From Candidatus Jorgensenbacteria bacterium GWA1_54_12 (lineage in GTDB: Bacteria > Patescibacteriota > Minisyncoccia > UBA6257 > GWB1-50-10): 18,516 nucleotides of DNA. A model generated the notes under the pieces. The model was not told the origin of the DNA and ran no database searches. It worked only from the letters and a program-made list of their open reading frames with translations. Position 1 is the stretch's first letter; each line of letters starts with the position of its first letter. Both the position numbers and the translations under genes were made by a program. The stretch is taken from NCBI GenBank assembly GCA_001779505.1, contig MFKH01000007.1:1-18516 (forward strand), read 5' to 3'. Below are positions 6,855-13,880 of this stretch, in pieces.

Positions 6855-6860
6855 GGTAGC

Positions 6861-6999
6861 TGGTCCCGCCTCTAGATTCCGGATCAAATAAATTCCTCAA
6901 GGGATCCTTATATCGTTCCGGTCCGCCGATTCGTTCGGGGTTCCGTGAACTGCGGGAACCCACGTGGCTAAAAGCCGGGAATTCAAAGAGGCGGGACCA
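6861..6999 (+). ncRNA. Candidate structured RNA, 5' leader of metG (unidentified)
   Basis: The ends TGGTCCCGCCTCT (6861-6873) and AGAGGCGGGACCA (6987-6999) form a perfect 13-bp stem closing a 139-base RNA. Inside are four hairpins: GGATC/GATCC (6881-6885 with 6903-6907), CCGA/TCGG (6926-6929 with 6935-6938), GGGTTCC/GGAACCC (6938-6944 with 6955-6961, sharing G6938) and GGCT/AGCC (6966-6969 with 6973-6976). The loop of the first holds AATTCC (6891-6896), complementary to GGAATT at 6978-6983, which would make a pseudoknot. The stem ends 14 bases before the metG ATG. No T-tract follows, so any control would more likely be translational, or the RNA may be released. I could not match it to T-box, SAM, SRP, 6S, 5S or tmRNA. 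The fold is by eye. Confidence 0.55.
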
Positions 7000-7013
7000 T
7001 TTCGTTCTCTATC

Positions 7014-8630
7014 ATGCAGAAAATTTTCGTTGGAGTAGCATGGCCGTACGTGAACGGCCATCTGCACGTGGGGCATCTCGCCGGATACCTCCTCCCGGCA
7101 GACATTTTTGCGCGTTTTTGCCGCCTGCGGGGAGCAGACATCCTTATGGTTTCGGGGAGTGATTGTTTCGGCACGCCGATAACAACCGAAGCCGACAAGC
7201 GCGGCATCACGCCCCAGGAAGTAGTGAATGAATACTATCCGGAGCACGTGAAGCTTTTTGAAGAAGCGGGGATACGCTTTGATATATTTACAAAGACGAT
7301 GACGGAAAACCACATCCGTCTCGCGCAGGACTTTTTTCTTGCATTTCTCAAAAACGGATATCTTTTCAAGAAGCGCACGAAGCAATATTACGACCCGTCT
7401 GCGCAACGGTTCCTGCCCGACCGCTATGTGGAAGGAACGTGCCCGTCCTGCGGCGCGGAGCGGGCGCGCGGCGACCAGTGCGATGAGTGCGGGCGCGTGT
7501 TTGAAGCAGGGGAACTTGTGAACCCCGTGTCCGCGTTGAGTGGCGCGCCGGTTGAACTTAAAGAGAGCGAACACTATTTCTTTGACCTTAAAAAACTTCA
7601 GCCATTCATAGAGCGATATGTAGAGGGGCGCGGGGAAAATTGGAAGGAGTGGGTGCGGAACGAAACCGATGCATGGCTTGCACGGGGGCTTGTGGCGCGC
7701 GCCTTCTCGCGCGACCTTGAGTGGGGTGTGCCGTTCCCGATTGATAAGATTCCCAAAGCAGAGCGCATAGAAGGCATTGAGCACAAGCGGTTTTACGTGT
7801 GGTGGGAAGCCCTGATGGGTTACTACACCGCCTCGCGCGAGCGGGACGATTGGAAAGAGTGGTGGTATAACCGCGACGCGGAGCACTATTATTTTATGGG
7901 CAAGGACAACCTGCCGTTCCATACGATGTTTTGGCCGGCAGAACTTCATGCGTATGACGAGGAACTTCATCTTCCGGACGTCATAAGCGTCAATCAGTTT
8001 TTAACTTTGGATGGGAAACAGTTTTCCAAGAGCCGCGGCGTTACGGTTGATTCCCGGGAACTCATTGCGCGTTACGGGGCCGATGCGGTGCGTTTTTACC
8101 TCACATACATCATGCCGGAATATGCCGACACGAGTTTTTCGTGGGGCGATTTCGCGGAGCGAGTGAACAGCGTTCTTATCGGGAACCTCGGCAATTTTCT
8201 GAACCGCGCGCTGACCCTGGCGAAGGACCAGACTTTTAACGCACGGGATGTGGGCGCGGACGTTTCTGCCGCCGTTGCCGAAAAGTGCCGTGCGGCGCGG
8301 GAAGCATTGGAAAAACCGGAGTTCCGAACGTATCTTGATGCGGTTCTCATGCTTTCTGACTTCGGCAACAAGTATGTTGCCCGCGAGGAACCGTGGAAAA
8401 GAGACGGGAACAAACGCGATGCCGCCGTGACGAATGCATGTTACATTGCTCTTGCGCTCCAGCTTCTCATACAGCCCTTGCTTCCCCACGCGAGCGAGCG
8501 GCTTGCAGAGATGACCGGCGTGCGCTTCAATTCGTGGGATGATGATGTTTCGCGGCAGGTGCTGGACGCTTTAGAGCGGATGAAAGCGCGCAACCCGGAG
8601 CCGTTGTTTCAAAAGATAGAAATAGAGTAA
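7014..8630 (+). CDS. metG: Methionyl-tRNA synthetase
   Basis: 538 residues; charges tRNA-Met in the cytosol. Seen: the class I signature HLHVGHL (16-22, form of HIGH), a zinc knuckle with CPSC (Cys143, Cys146) and CDEC (Cys156, Cys159), and KQFSKS (335-340, form of KMSKS), followed by the helical anticodon-binding domain. The C-terminal EMAP/Trbp111-like tRNA-binding domain of longer bacterial enzymes is absent, giving a compact form. The ATG at 7014 starts directly with the first strand (QKIFVGVAWPYVNGH). No Shine-Dalgarno is near it; the closest purine tract (AGAGG, 6987-6991) lies within the leader stem and is too far away. Expression may depend on the structured leader at 6861-6999. tRNA-Gly begins 11 bases after the stop. 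Identity firm. Confidence 0.96.
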   Translation: MQKIFVGVAWPYVNGHLHVGHLAGYLLPADIFARFCRLRGADILMVSGSDCFGTPITTEADKRGITPQEVVNEYYPEHVKLFEEAGIRFDIFTKTMTENHIRLAQDFFLAFLKNGYLFKKRTKQYYDPSAQRFLPDRYVEGTCPSCGAERARGDQCDECGRVFEAGELVNPVSALSGAPVELKESEHYFFDLKKLQPFIERYVEGRGENWKEWVRNETDAWLARGLVARAFSRDLEWGVPFPIDKIPKAERIEGIEHKRFYVWWEALMGYYTASRERDDWKEWWYNRDAEHYYFMGKDNLPFHTMFWPAELHAYDEELHLPDVISVNQFLTLDGKQFSKSRGVTVDSRELIARYGADAVRFYLTYIMPEYADTSFSWGDFAERVNSVLIGNLGNFLNRALTLAKDQTFNARDVGADVSAAVAEKCRAAREALEKPEFRTYLDAVLMLSDFGNKYVAREEPWKRDGNKRDAAVTNACYIALALQLLIQPLLPHASERLAEMTGVRFNSWDDDVSRQVLDALERMKARNPEPLFQKIEIE

Positions 8631-8641
8631 AGTGAGCGTAG

Positions 8642-8712
8642 GCGAGATTAGTTTAGTGGCAGAATGAGTGCTTCCCAAGCATTAGGCAGGAGTTCGATTC
8701 TCCTATCTCGCA
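8642..8712 (+). tRNA. tRNA-Gly (anticodon CCC)
   Basis: A full cloverleaf can be drawn: acceptor GCGAGAT/ATCTCGC, anticodon arm AGTGC-TTCCCAA-GCATT with anticodon CCC (reads GGG), T-arm AGGAG-TTCGATT-CTCCT, and discriminator A8712. A complete 3' CCA is not encoded. It lies 11 bases after metG and is probably part of that transcript. Confidence 0.93.
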
Positions 8713-8713
8713 C

Positions 8714-8752
8714 AGAAGGAGTTTCCTCCGGAGGAGGATCCTTCTCCGAAGG
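8714..8752 (+). other. Overlapping hairpins after tRNA-Gly
   Basis: AGAAGGA (8714-8720) can pair with TCCTTCT (8739-8745), enclosing TCCTCCGGAGGA. Alternatively CCTTC (8740-8744) pairs with GAAGG (8748-8752); the two folds share bases and exclude each other. No T-tract follows. A trailer for tRNA processing or a weak terminator are both possible. The spacer 8713-8824 holds no credible gene. Confidence 0.35.
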
Positions 8753-8779
8753 ACGATTCTCCGTACCCGCACATTCAAA

Positions 8780-8800
8780 GATTGATGTCAGACATCAATC
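8780..8800. promoter_or_regulatory. 21-base perfect palindrome, operator-like
   Basis: GATTGATGTC and its exact reverse complement GACATCAATC flank a single central A. Relative to the start predicted from the -10 box at 8812-8817 it spans about -44 to -24, covering the -35 region, as a repressor or activator site would. No regulator gene in the window is an obvious partner. With a one-base centre a large RNA hairpin is unlikely, which favours a DNA-binding site. Confidence 0.5.
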
Positions 8801-8808
8801 GTGTGGAG

Positions 8809-8817
8809 TGTTACAAT
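8809..8817 (+). promoter_or_regulatory. Extended -10 element of the HD-domain gene
   Basis: TGTTACAAT: TG, one base, then TACAAT (five of six matches). Seven bases separate it from the ATG at 8825, the same hexamer and spacing as at ppsA (17578-17586 to 17594). The -35 region is replaced by the palindrome at 8780-8800. Confidence 0.5.
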
Positions 8818-8824
8818 GAAGGCG

Positions 8825-11800
8825 ATGTCATCTGAAAGATTACTCATAGAAGAGGAGCCGGTTCCGGAGAGGCCGGAGCGCGTTGAGGAGGCGAAAGAAA
8901 TGACGTTTGAGGCAATATCGGAAGGGGTCAGGATTGAAGGCCTTTACTTCCACAAGCAGGAACACGACGCGGAAGGAAAAGACCCGAAAGTGTTCCACAC
9001 GTCTGAACACCCTCGAACGATGGAGCGGCGGGGGGAGAAAATGGCTGACATATTTCATCTCTCGCCCGAGGAGCGCGGCATTATGGACTCCGCAATTGCA
9101 TGGCACGATACGGTCATCGAATACGACCCTGCGGACCCGGGCAATCTCTTGGCAATGGTTAAGCGCCACCGGGGGGCGCGCGAGGGTGACAAGCCCAGCG
9201 GCACTCTGGGGAACGAAGGCACAAGCGCGCGGCTTTTGGAGGGTGAAATGCTCAAGGCGAATGAAAAAGCGGGAAAAGAACTTTTTACCGAGGAACAAAT
9301 CCGCACTGCCGTGTGGGCGGTTGAGGCGACGTATCCGGACGTTAATCTCGGTCCGGATTTTAAGGGAGCACCGTTTGAGGAATATCCCTACTACGCGACC
9401 GCCCTGGAACAAAATCCCGACTTAAAAGAACTTTTTGACGAATTAAAAGAACAGGGAATCGTAAAGGGGCCTCTCTTTTTTCAGCCGCATCTTGAGAAGG
9501 CGCTTGAGAAAGGCGAGAGCGTTCCGCGCGAAGTTCTCATTACCGCGCTTGCCGACCTTGGCGCGGCGGGACTGGCAGGAGACAAGGAGTTTTTCAATGA
9601 AGGCGACAGCGAGGCGCGCGAATTGTATGCCAATTTGCGTCGTTCGGACGTGATGCGCCGCTTGTCCGAAGGTGGCGAGGAGGCAGACAAAGCCGACCGT
9701 GAAAAAGTTACGGTGGTGCTCACGGGATGGCTGGACAGCCAGCCCGGCTTTGCCGTATGGCAGGCGTTGCGATTTGAGAAAATCGTGCATCTCCTCAAAA
9801 AGCAAAATGCTTTGAGCCAGGAAGAAGAAGCGGGACTGCGCGGACAATTCAGCCGCTATCCCGAAAATGTCCGCGCGGCGCGCGACCGCGCCAAAGAAGC
9901 AAGGGAAACGATTGAGAAGCTCAAATCTACCGCCGGAGAGAAGGAAGCGTTCCTTTACCTTACGCGCACGCTCGGTTTTAGGGAATCGCCTGTAGAAAAG
10001 GAACGTGCGCCCGAAGAGACTCTTGAAGAGGCGCGCGGCTCTTATATTGATGCGTACCGGAAGTGGGCACGCGAGCCGAAGCATCATCGGGTGTCGCGTG
10101 AGGTGTTTCAGGGACAAGCGGAGCTTCTTCAGCGCGGATACGAGCGTGTTTTAGAGAGTCAGGCGAAAGAATATTTCTCCAGGCGGCGCGGCGGACTTGA
10201 ACTGGAGGAGGGAATTGGCGCTTCGGAGATTGAGGAATTGGAAAAGCGGTTCCGTGCCGAAATGTTCCGCGAGTTCGTTGTTAAGGAACAGGACGCTTTA
10301 AACAGGGCGAAAGCGGAAAGCCGCCCGCCGAAAGACCAGAACATTTTCAAGAAGTTTATGGGCCGATGGAGCCGCATTCCGCGCCCGGCACGATGGGCAA
10401 TCTCCGCGGCGATTGCAACGGGGGCTGCGATGACGTTTGGAGGATTGGCTGCAGGAGGGGCGGCCGGCGTGGCACTTTACGCGGGCGCGCGGCTTGGGAG
10501 AGCGGCTTTGAGCGGACTTGTGACGCTGGGGACGGAACGCCTTACCGCGCTTGGCTTGAAAGGGTGGGACAAATTCATTGGCAAGAAAAAGACGCGCGAA
10601 TATCGCGTGGGTGAGCTTGAAGAGGAAGGGACCGTAGGAATAGAAAGCAATTTAAAAGAGGTTGAGGGGAGGTATCGTGCGATTTTGGAAGAAACTGCGC
10701 GGCGCGAGCGGCGGCGGAACCTTGCAAAATTTGTTGCCGCTGCGGCGGCTGGCGGAGCCGCAGGTGTTTTCGGTGGCGGACTGGTTGACAAGCTCTTGGG
10801 CGCGACGCCTCCCACGGAAATTCCGGAGGCGGTTCCTGAAACCGAAACTTCTCCGGCGCCAGAAGCGTTTGAAGTTCCGGAAACGCCTGAAGCGCCCGAA
10901 GTCCCCGGACTGCCCGAGGTTCCCGAATTGCCGGAGACACCCCCGTTAAGTGTCCTTGAGCATTTGGAATATCGCGGCGGACCGCATGTGTGGGGAGAGA
11001 TTGAGCGGCAAATCGGCGAGCGGCCGTCGTTTAAGGGAATCTTTGGAGGAATGGCTGGAGACGAGCTTGAAGCGCACCGCACGCACTTCATTGATTACTT
11101 CAAAGACAAAGTGTATGAGCACCCGGAAGCGTATGGCCTGCCGGAAAACATAGGCATTGATGCGCTCTCGGAGACGCAGCTGCGAGATGCGGATTGGGAC
11201 AGGCTCTTTAACGAAGTTGCCGGTTCTTCCGAAGAGATGCGCCGCGCGCTCCCCAAGCTCACACCCGATGAGGTTAAGGGAATCATTGAAAGCAATGAGC
11301 GCATGAGAGAGCTTTTTGCGGCCCGCTCCACCTTTCCGGCGGATGTGCCTGCCTCGCCGGTTGAGCCGATCAGTCCTTTTGTGGAGACGGAAGCACCCGA
11401 AGCCCCTACGGTTGATGCTGAACTCATAAAACCCGATGTTCCGGAAACGGGAACAGTGAAGCCGTCAAGGGTTGAAGTTCCCGTCACCGTTGAGGTTGAG
11501 TCCGAACCAATTGAGTCTGCTGTGCCGGAAACCGTGACGGATGCACCCGCTCAAACGCCTGGCGAAGCATACTATGCCAGAATGCAGGAAGACGGTGGTA
11601 CGCTCTTGAAACGGATTACGCCGGAAGCCGCGCCGGAGGCGGTCTCTCATGCGGCCGTTGAACGCGCACTGCACACCGATGCTTTGGTGCACGAGGTGGC
11701 GGTAAAACTTGTTCCCTCCCACGACACTTCTTTTCTCCACCTTGCTTCATTGGCACACGAGGAAGGGCTCACGAATGATGAAGCAAATCGGTTTGTAGAA

Positions 11801-11998
11801 TATCTGATGCAACGCCGGGGAAACCGGCGCATGCGCAGAGGATTGCTTGCGTTTTTTATGGACAAGGAACCATCGCCGAATTCCATTTTCAAGCGCTGGG
11901 TATGGAATGACGACAAGTTTAAAGTGACCGTCCGCGGATGGCTTGAACAAGAAAAATTCAGGGAAGCCGGACTTTTACGCCCGGAGGGAAGCCCTTAA
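8825..11998 (+). CDS. Large HD-domain protein with membrane segments and Pro/Glu linkers, function unknown
   Basis: 1057 residues from ATG 8825, not recognised as a named protein. Residues ~35-250 look like an HD phosphohydrolase fold: HTSEH (58-62), AWHDTV (His94, Asp95) and a later Asp in ALADLGAAG (Asp244) would form the metal site. Next come charged helical regions likely to be coiled coil (~290-510), a Gly/Ala-rich hydrophobic stretch (~523-569), a basic region, a second hydrophobic stretch (~633-660), a Pro/Glu-rich linker (661-708), a helical domain, a second such linker (~837-912) and a helical C-terminus with basic RRGNRRMRRG. This suggests a membrane-anchored enzyme with extended arms. 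ATG 8825 fits the -10 box; ATG 8816 (after GGAG) and GTG 8801 are alternatives. A DUF5663-like gene follows after 24 bases. The HD call is inferred from spacing of His/Asp residues. Confidence 0.75.
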   Translation: MSSERLLIEEEPVPERPERVEEAKEMTFEAISEGVRIEGLYFHKQEHDAEGKDPKVFHTSEHPRTMERRGEKMADIFHLSPEERGIMDSAIAWHDTVIEYDPADPGNLLAMVKRHRGAREGDKPSGTLGNEGTSARLLEGEMLKANEKAGKELFTEEQIRTAVWAVEATYPDVNLGPDFKGAPFEEYPYYATALEQNPDLKELFDELKEQGIVKGPLFFQPHLEKALEKGESVPREVLITALADLGAAGLAGDKEFFNEGDSEARELYANLRRSDVMRRLSEGGEEADKADREKVTVVLTGWLDSQPGFAVWQALRFEKIVHLLKKQNALSQEEEAGLRGQFSRYPENVRAARDRAKEARETIEKLKSTAGEKEAFLYLTRTLGFRESPVEKERAPEETLEEARGSYIDAYRKWAREPKHHRVSREVFQGQAELLQRGYERVLESQAKEYFSRRRGGLELEEGIGASEIEELEKRFRAEMFREFVVKEQDALNRAKAESRPPKDQNIFKKFMGRWSRIPRPARWAISAAIATGAAMTFGGLAAGGAAGVALYAGARLGRAALSGLVTLGTERLTALGLKGWDKFIGKKKTREYRVGELEEEGTVGIESNLKEVEGRYRAILEETARRERRRNLAKFVAAAAAGGAAGVFGGGLVDKLLGATPPTEIPEAVPETETSPAPEAFEVPETPEAPEVPGLPEVPELPETPPLSVLEHLEYRGGPHVWGEIERQIGERPSFKGIFGGMAGDELEAHRTHFIDYFKDKVYEHPEAYGLPENIGIDALSETQLRDADWDRLFNEVAGSSEEMRRALPKLTPDEVKGIIESNERMRELFAARSTFPADVPASPVEPISPFVETEAPEAPTVDAELIKPDVPETGTVKPSRVEVPVTVEVESEPIESAVPETVTDAPAQTPGEAYYARMQEDGGTLLKRITPEAAPEAVSHAAVERALHTDALVHEVAVKLVPSHDTSFLHLASLAHEEGLTNDEANRFVEYLMQRRGNRRMRRGLLAFFMDKEPSPNSIFKRWVWNDDKFKVTVRGWLEQEKFREAGLLRPEGSP

Positions 11999-12022
11999 AG
12001 GTCGTTCAACTTTAAAGAGCAC

Positions 12023-12364
12023 ATGGAAAACACAAACGTTTTACAACAGAACATCGTTACCTCATTGGGCTTGGACTCCCTGCCGGAGGACGAACAGGTG
12101 CGAATCTTGGACGAAATCGGCAGGGTGATTCACCAGCGCGTTGTGCTGCGTGTTCTTGATGAACTTTCTGACGAAGACAAGAACACCTTTGACGAACTCC
12201 TGGGGAAGCGCGGGAACAATCAAAACATTATCGCGTTATTTCTCAAAGAAAAACTGCCGAATCTTGACCGGATTGTGGAAGAAGAAACGGCAGGTTTTAA
12301 AGCCCAAGCACAAGAGTTTATGAAGCGCGCGACCGGGCCTGCCTCGCCGAGTCAAGGCGGGTGA
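12023..12364 (+). CDS. DUF5663-like small helical protein
   Basis: 113 residues, all helical in appearance, acidic, no membrane segment. SLGLDSLPEDEQVRILDEIGRVI with RVLDELSDEDKNTFDELL and a later KLPNLDRIVEEETAGFK recall the DUF5663 family that I associate with Patescibacteria; its role is unknown. The start ATG 12023 follows a weak AAAGAG. It lies 24 bases after the large HD-domain gene in the same direction, so the two are probably one transcript and may act together. The last 47 bases overlap the end of rpmB on the opposite strand. Gene firm, family likely, function unknown. Confidence 0.72.
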   Translation: MENTNVLQQNIVTSLGLDSLPEDEQVRILDEIGRVIHQRVVLRVLDELSDEDKNTFDELLGKRGNNQNIIALFLKEKLPNLDRIVEEETAGFKAQAQEFMKRATGPASPSQGG

Positions 12365-12536
12365 GGGTCTTCAAGCACTGCGTGCACGCGAGAACTTTCT
12401 CACCCGAACTGGTAAGCTTCGTTTTCTGCAAATTCGCTTTCTTCTGGCGCCACGGCGTCGGATTGTATTTCCCGCGCAGCTTTATCCGGCTCCGCCCCCG
12501 TATATACGATTTTCCGCATATTGTGCATTGACGCAT
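12318..12536 (-). CDS. rpmB: Large ribosomal subunit protein bL28, four-cysteine form
   Basis: 72 residues, the usual bL28 size. The start at 12536 gives MRQCTICGKSYIRGRSRIKL, and the C-terminal half has the family pattern VLACTQCLKTLTR. Cys4, Cys7, Cys51 and Cys54 make a zinc-ribbon set, the zinc-containing version known from several bacterial lineages. Longer in-frame extension to 12653 overlaps the upstream gene and is not bL28-like. TACACT stands nine bases before the ATG as a weak -10 box, so it may have its own near-leaderless transcript. The upstream minus-strand gene ends 40 bases away. The 3' end overlaps the DUF5663-like gene by 47 bases. The family match is good though divergent from E. 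coli. Confidence 0.85.
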   Translation of the reverse strand: MRQCTICGKSYIRGRSRIKLRGKYNPTPWRQKKANLQKTKLTSSGEKVLACTQCLKTLTRLDSARQARSRAS

Positions 12537-12576
12537 AGTGGTGTGAGTGTAAGAAATTAGGTGCAGAAAGTCAATT

Positions 12577-13173
12577 TTACCCGAGGCGGGCTTCGCGATA
12601 CGTTCGGGTTTGGAAGTTGAATTCGTAGTACTCGGCGCCGGCGTCTGTCTCAATTTTCAGAATAACCTTGGGCGGCGTTTCGGCGGATTCAAACGTGAGC
12701 TTGCCGGAGACGGAACCGCCGGGCGGGATGTAGCCGAAGTTTCCTTCCACATCTATCGCGTACACGTCGGCGCCGTCGGGGCTCAAGAGTATAAATTTAT
12801 CTTCCGCGACGAATGCGCTGTATGAGGATGCGCTTCCTGCAGTCGCAACAACATCGAGTACGATGCGGTCGGCATACTGCGTCACCTTAGGAAGCGTTAT
12901 CGCAAGCCTGGTTTGCGGCGCGAGCATGGGGCTTGATTGCGTTTCAAACCCGATTGCCGTCGCAATGGAGGCTGTTGCAGGTTCCTCTTCTGCGGGCTCC
13001 GTAGGCTCGGTAGGTTCGGAGGGTGTTTCCGTTTCCGGCTCGGTAAGCCCGCCTACCGGCGAGGCAAGCGCGTTCTCCAGTCGCTTCACGCGCACAAAGA
13101 GGCAGGTGAAAAGCGCGGCAATGAGAACGAGTGCGCCAAGTGCGGCGACGAGCGTGAGTTTGTGCTTTGTCAT
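12577..13173 (-). CDS. Membrane-anchored beta-sandwich protein, DUF4352-like
   Basis: 198 residues. Seen: a basic start, one transmembrane helix (about 6-27) with a short charged stretch, a Pro/Glu/Thr-rich linker (about 45-68, repeated TEPxEP), then a beta-rich domain of ~110 residues with VTQYADRIVLDVVATAG, SYSAFVAEDKFILLSPDG, a glycine turn PPGGSVSGKLTFE and YYEFNFQTRT. This strand pattern is like the DUF4352/telokin-like extracellular immunoglobulin-type fold. The protein is probably anchored in the membrane with the domain outside. No enzyme motif is seen. The start at 13173 lies ten bases after a perfect TATAAT on the minus strand, back-to-back with the M50 protease gene. Fold assignment is tentative, the gene itself is firm. 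Confidence 0.72.
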   Translation of the reverse strand: MTKHKLTLVAALGALVLIAALFTCLFVRVKRLENALASPVGGLTEPETETPSEPTEPTEPAEEEPATASIATAIGFETQSSPMLAPQTRLAITLPKVTQYADRIVLDVVATAGSASSYSAFVAEDKFILLSPDGADVYAIDVEGNFGYIPPGGSVSGKLTFESAETPPKVILKIETDAGAEYYEFNFQTRTYREARLG

Positions 13174-13182
13174 ACGTCCCGC

Positions 13183-13191
13183 TATTATAAC
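13183..13191. promoter_or_regulatory. Overlapping back-to-back -10 boxes (divergent promoter)
   Basis: On the minus strand TATAAT (13189-13184) is a perfect consensus ten bases before the ATG at 13173. On the plus strand TATAAC (13186-13191), or TATTAT (13183-13188), stands six to nine bases before the ATG at 13198. Both genes would have a very short leader or none. The two boxes share bases, so polymerase probably serves one gene at a time. Confidence 0.6.
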
Positions 13192-13197
13192 GTATGT

Positions 13198-13851
13198 ATG
13201 GACGTTATTCCATTTCTTGCAACCGCATTTCAGATTATCGTTCTTCTTTTTTCAATCGTGATTCACGAGGTGGCGCACGGGTTTGCCGCCCGCTCGCTTG
13301 GAGACAACACGGCCGAAGCAATGGGGCGCCTGACGTTGAATCCCCTGAAGCATCTTGATGCATTCGGCTCGGTCATACTGCCCACGCTTCTTATCCTCAC
13401 GCGGGCACCCCTCGTTATCGGGTGGGCGAAGCCGGTGCCGTACAATCCGGCAAAGCTTTGGAAAGACATGAAGTACGGACCCCTCAAGGTTGCGCTCGCC
13501 GGTCCGGCAGTGAATTGTGCGATTGCACTTGTGTTCGGGCTCATCCTTCGCTTCACTCTGCCGTACCTGTCACTCCTTCCCGCGACGCTCTTGGGTTCCA
13601 TCGTATTCCTGAACCTGCTCCTCATGGGGTTTAATCTCATCCCCATACCGCCCTTGGATGGGAGTAAGCTCCTTTCCGCCATCCTGCCCCGGCGCGCCGC
13701 GCTTGCGGTTGAAAGCATGGGCTTTGCCGGGATACTGTTCGTTTTCGCCCTTCTCTACTTTTTTGGCGATGAGCTCTTTCAGGGCATCTCGGCGCTCTTT
13801 CGGCTCATTGCCGGCCCCGAGGCGTGGCAAGCGTTCAGCGGATTGACGTAA
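13198..13851 (+). CDS. Site-2 protease family (M50) membrane metalloprotease
   Basis: 217 residues. M50 proteases cut substrates within the membrane with a zinc ion. Seen: zinc motif HEVAH (23-27) in the first helix, NPLKHLD shortly after, the conserved GPAVNCAIAL helix, and NLIPIPPLDGSKLL, whose Asp (about 154) is the third zinc ligand. There is no PDZ domain, which puts it with the short, multi-helix SpoIVFB/YwhC-like branch. The start at 13198 is chosen because the protein then begins with the helix that carries the motif and a -10 box lies just upstream; the in-frame extension to 12937 runs antisense through the neighbouring gene. Substrate unknown. rpsL follows after 29 bases. Family firm. 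Confidence 0.9.
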   Translation: MDVIPFLATAFQIIVLLFSIVIHEVAHGFAARSLGDNTAEAMGRLTLNPLKHLDAFGSVILPTLLILTRAPLVIGWAKPVPYNPAKLWKDMKYGPLKVALAGPAVNCAIALVFGLILRFTLPYLSLLPATLLGSIVFLNLLLMGFNLIPIPPLDGSKLLSAILPRRAALAVESMGFAGILFVFALLYFFGDELFQGISALFRLIAGPEAWQAFSGLT

Positions 13852-13862
13852 TTCAAGGGAGT

Positions 13863-13871
13863 TGATACGAT
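13863..13871 (+). promoter_or_regulatory. Extended -10 element of the str operon
   Basis: TGATACGAT (TG, one base, TACGAT with four of six matches), nine bases before the rpsL ATG. The predicted leader is only two or three bases, unusual for a ribosomal protein operon, and leaves no space for an S7-binding leader upstream of rpsL. Confidence 0.4.
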
Positions 13872-13880
13872 AAGCGCGCA

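Noticed and set aside
6874..6986. HDV-like ribozyme suggested by GTGGCTAAAAGCC after a long hairpin
   Set aside because: The segment resembles the HDV catalytic strand, but no P1 strand pair could be found around it in the required nested order.
6987..7000. T-box-like GGCGGGACC in the metG leader
   Set aside because: The T-box core needs TGGN to pair with the tRNA CCA end; here the matching bases are CGGG, the segment is fully paired in the 13-bp stem, and neither a specifier stem I nor a terminator is seen.
6897..7970. 357-residue open frame on the minus strand opposite metG
   Set aside because: Shadow of the metG codons and of the leader RNA; no motif and no start context.
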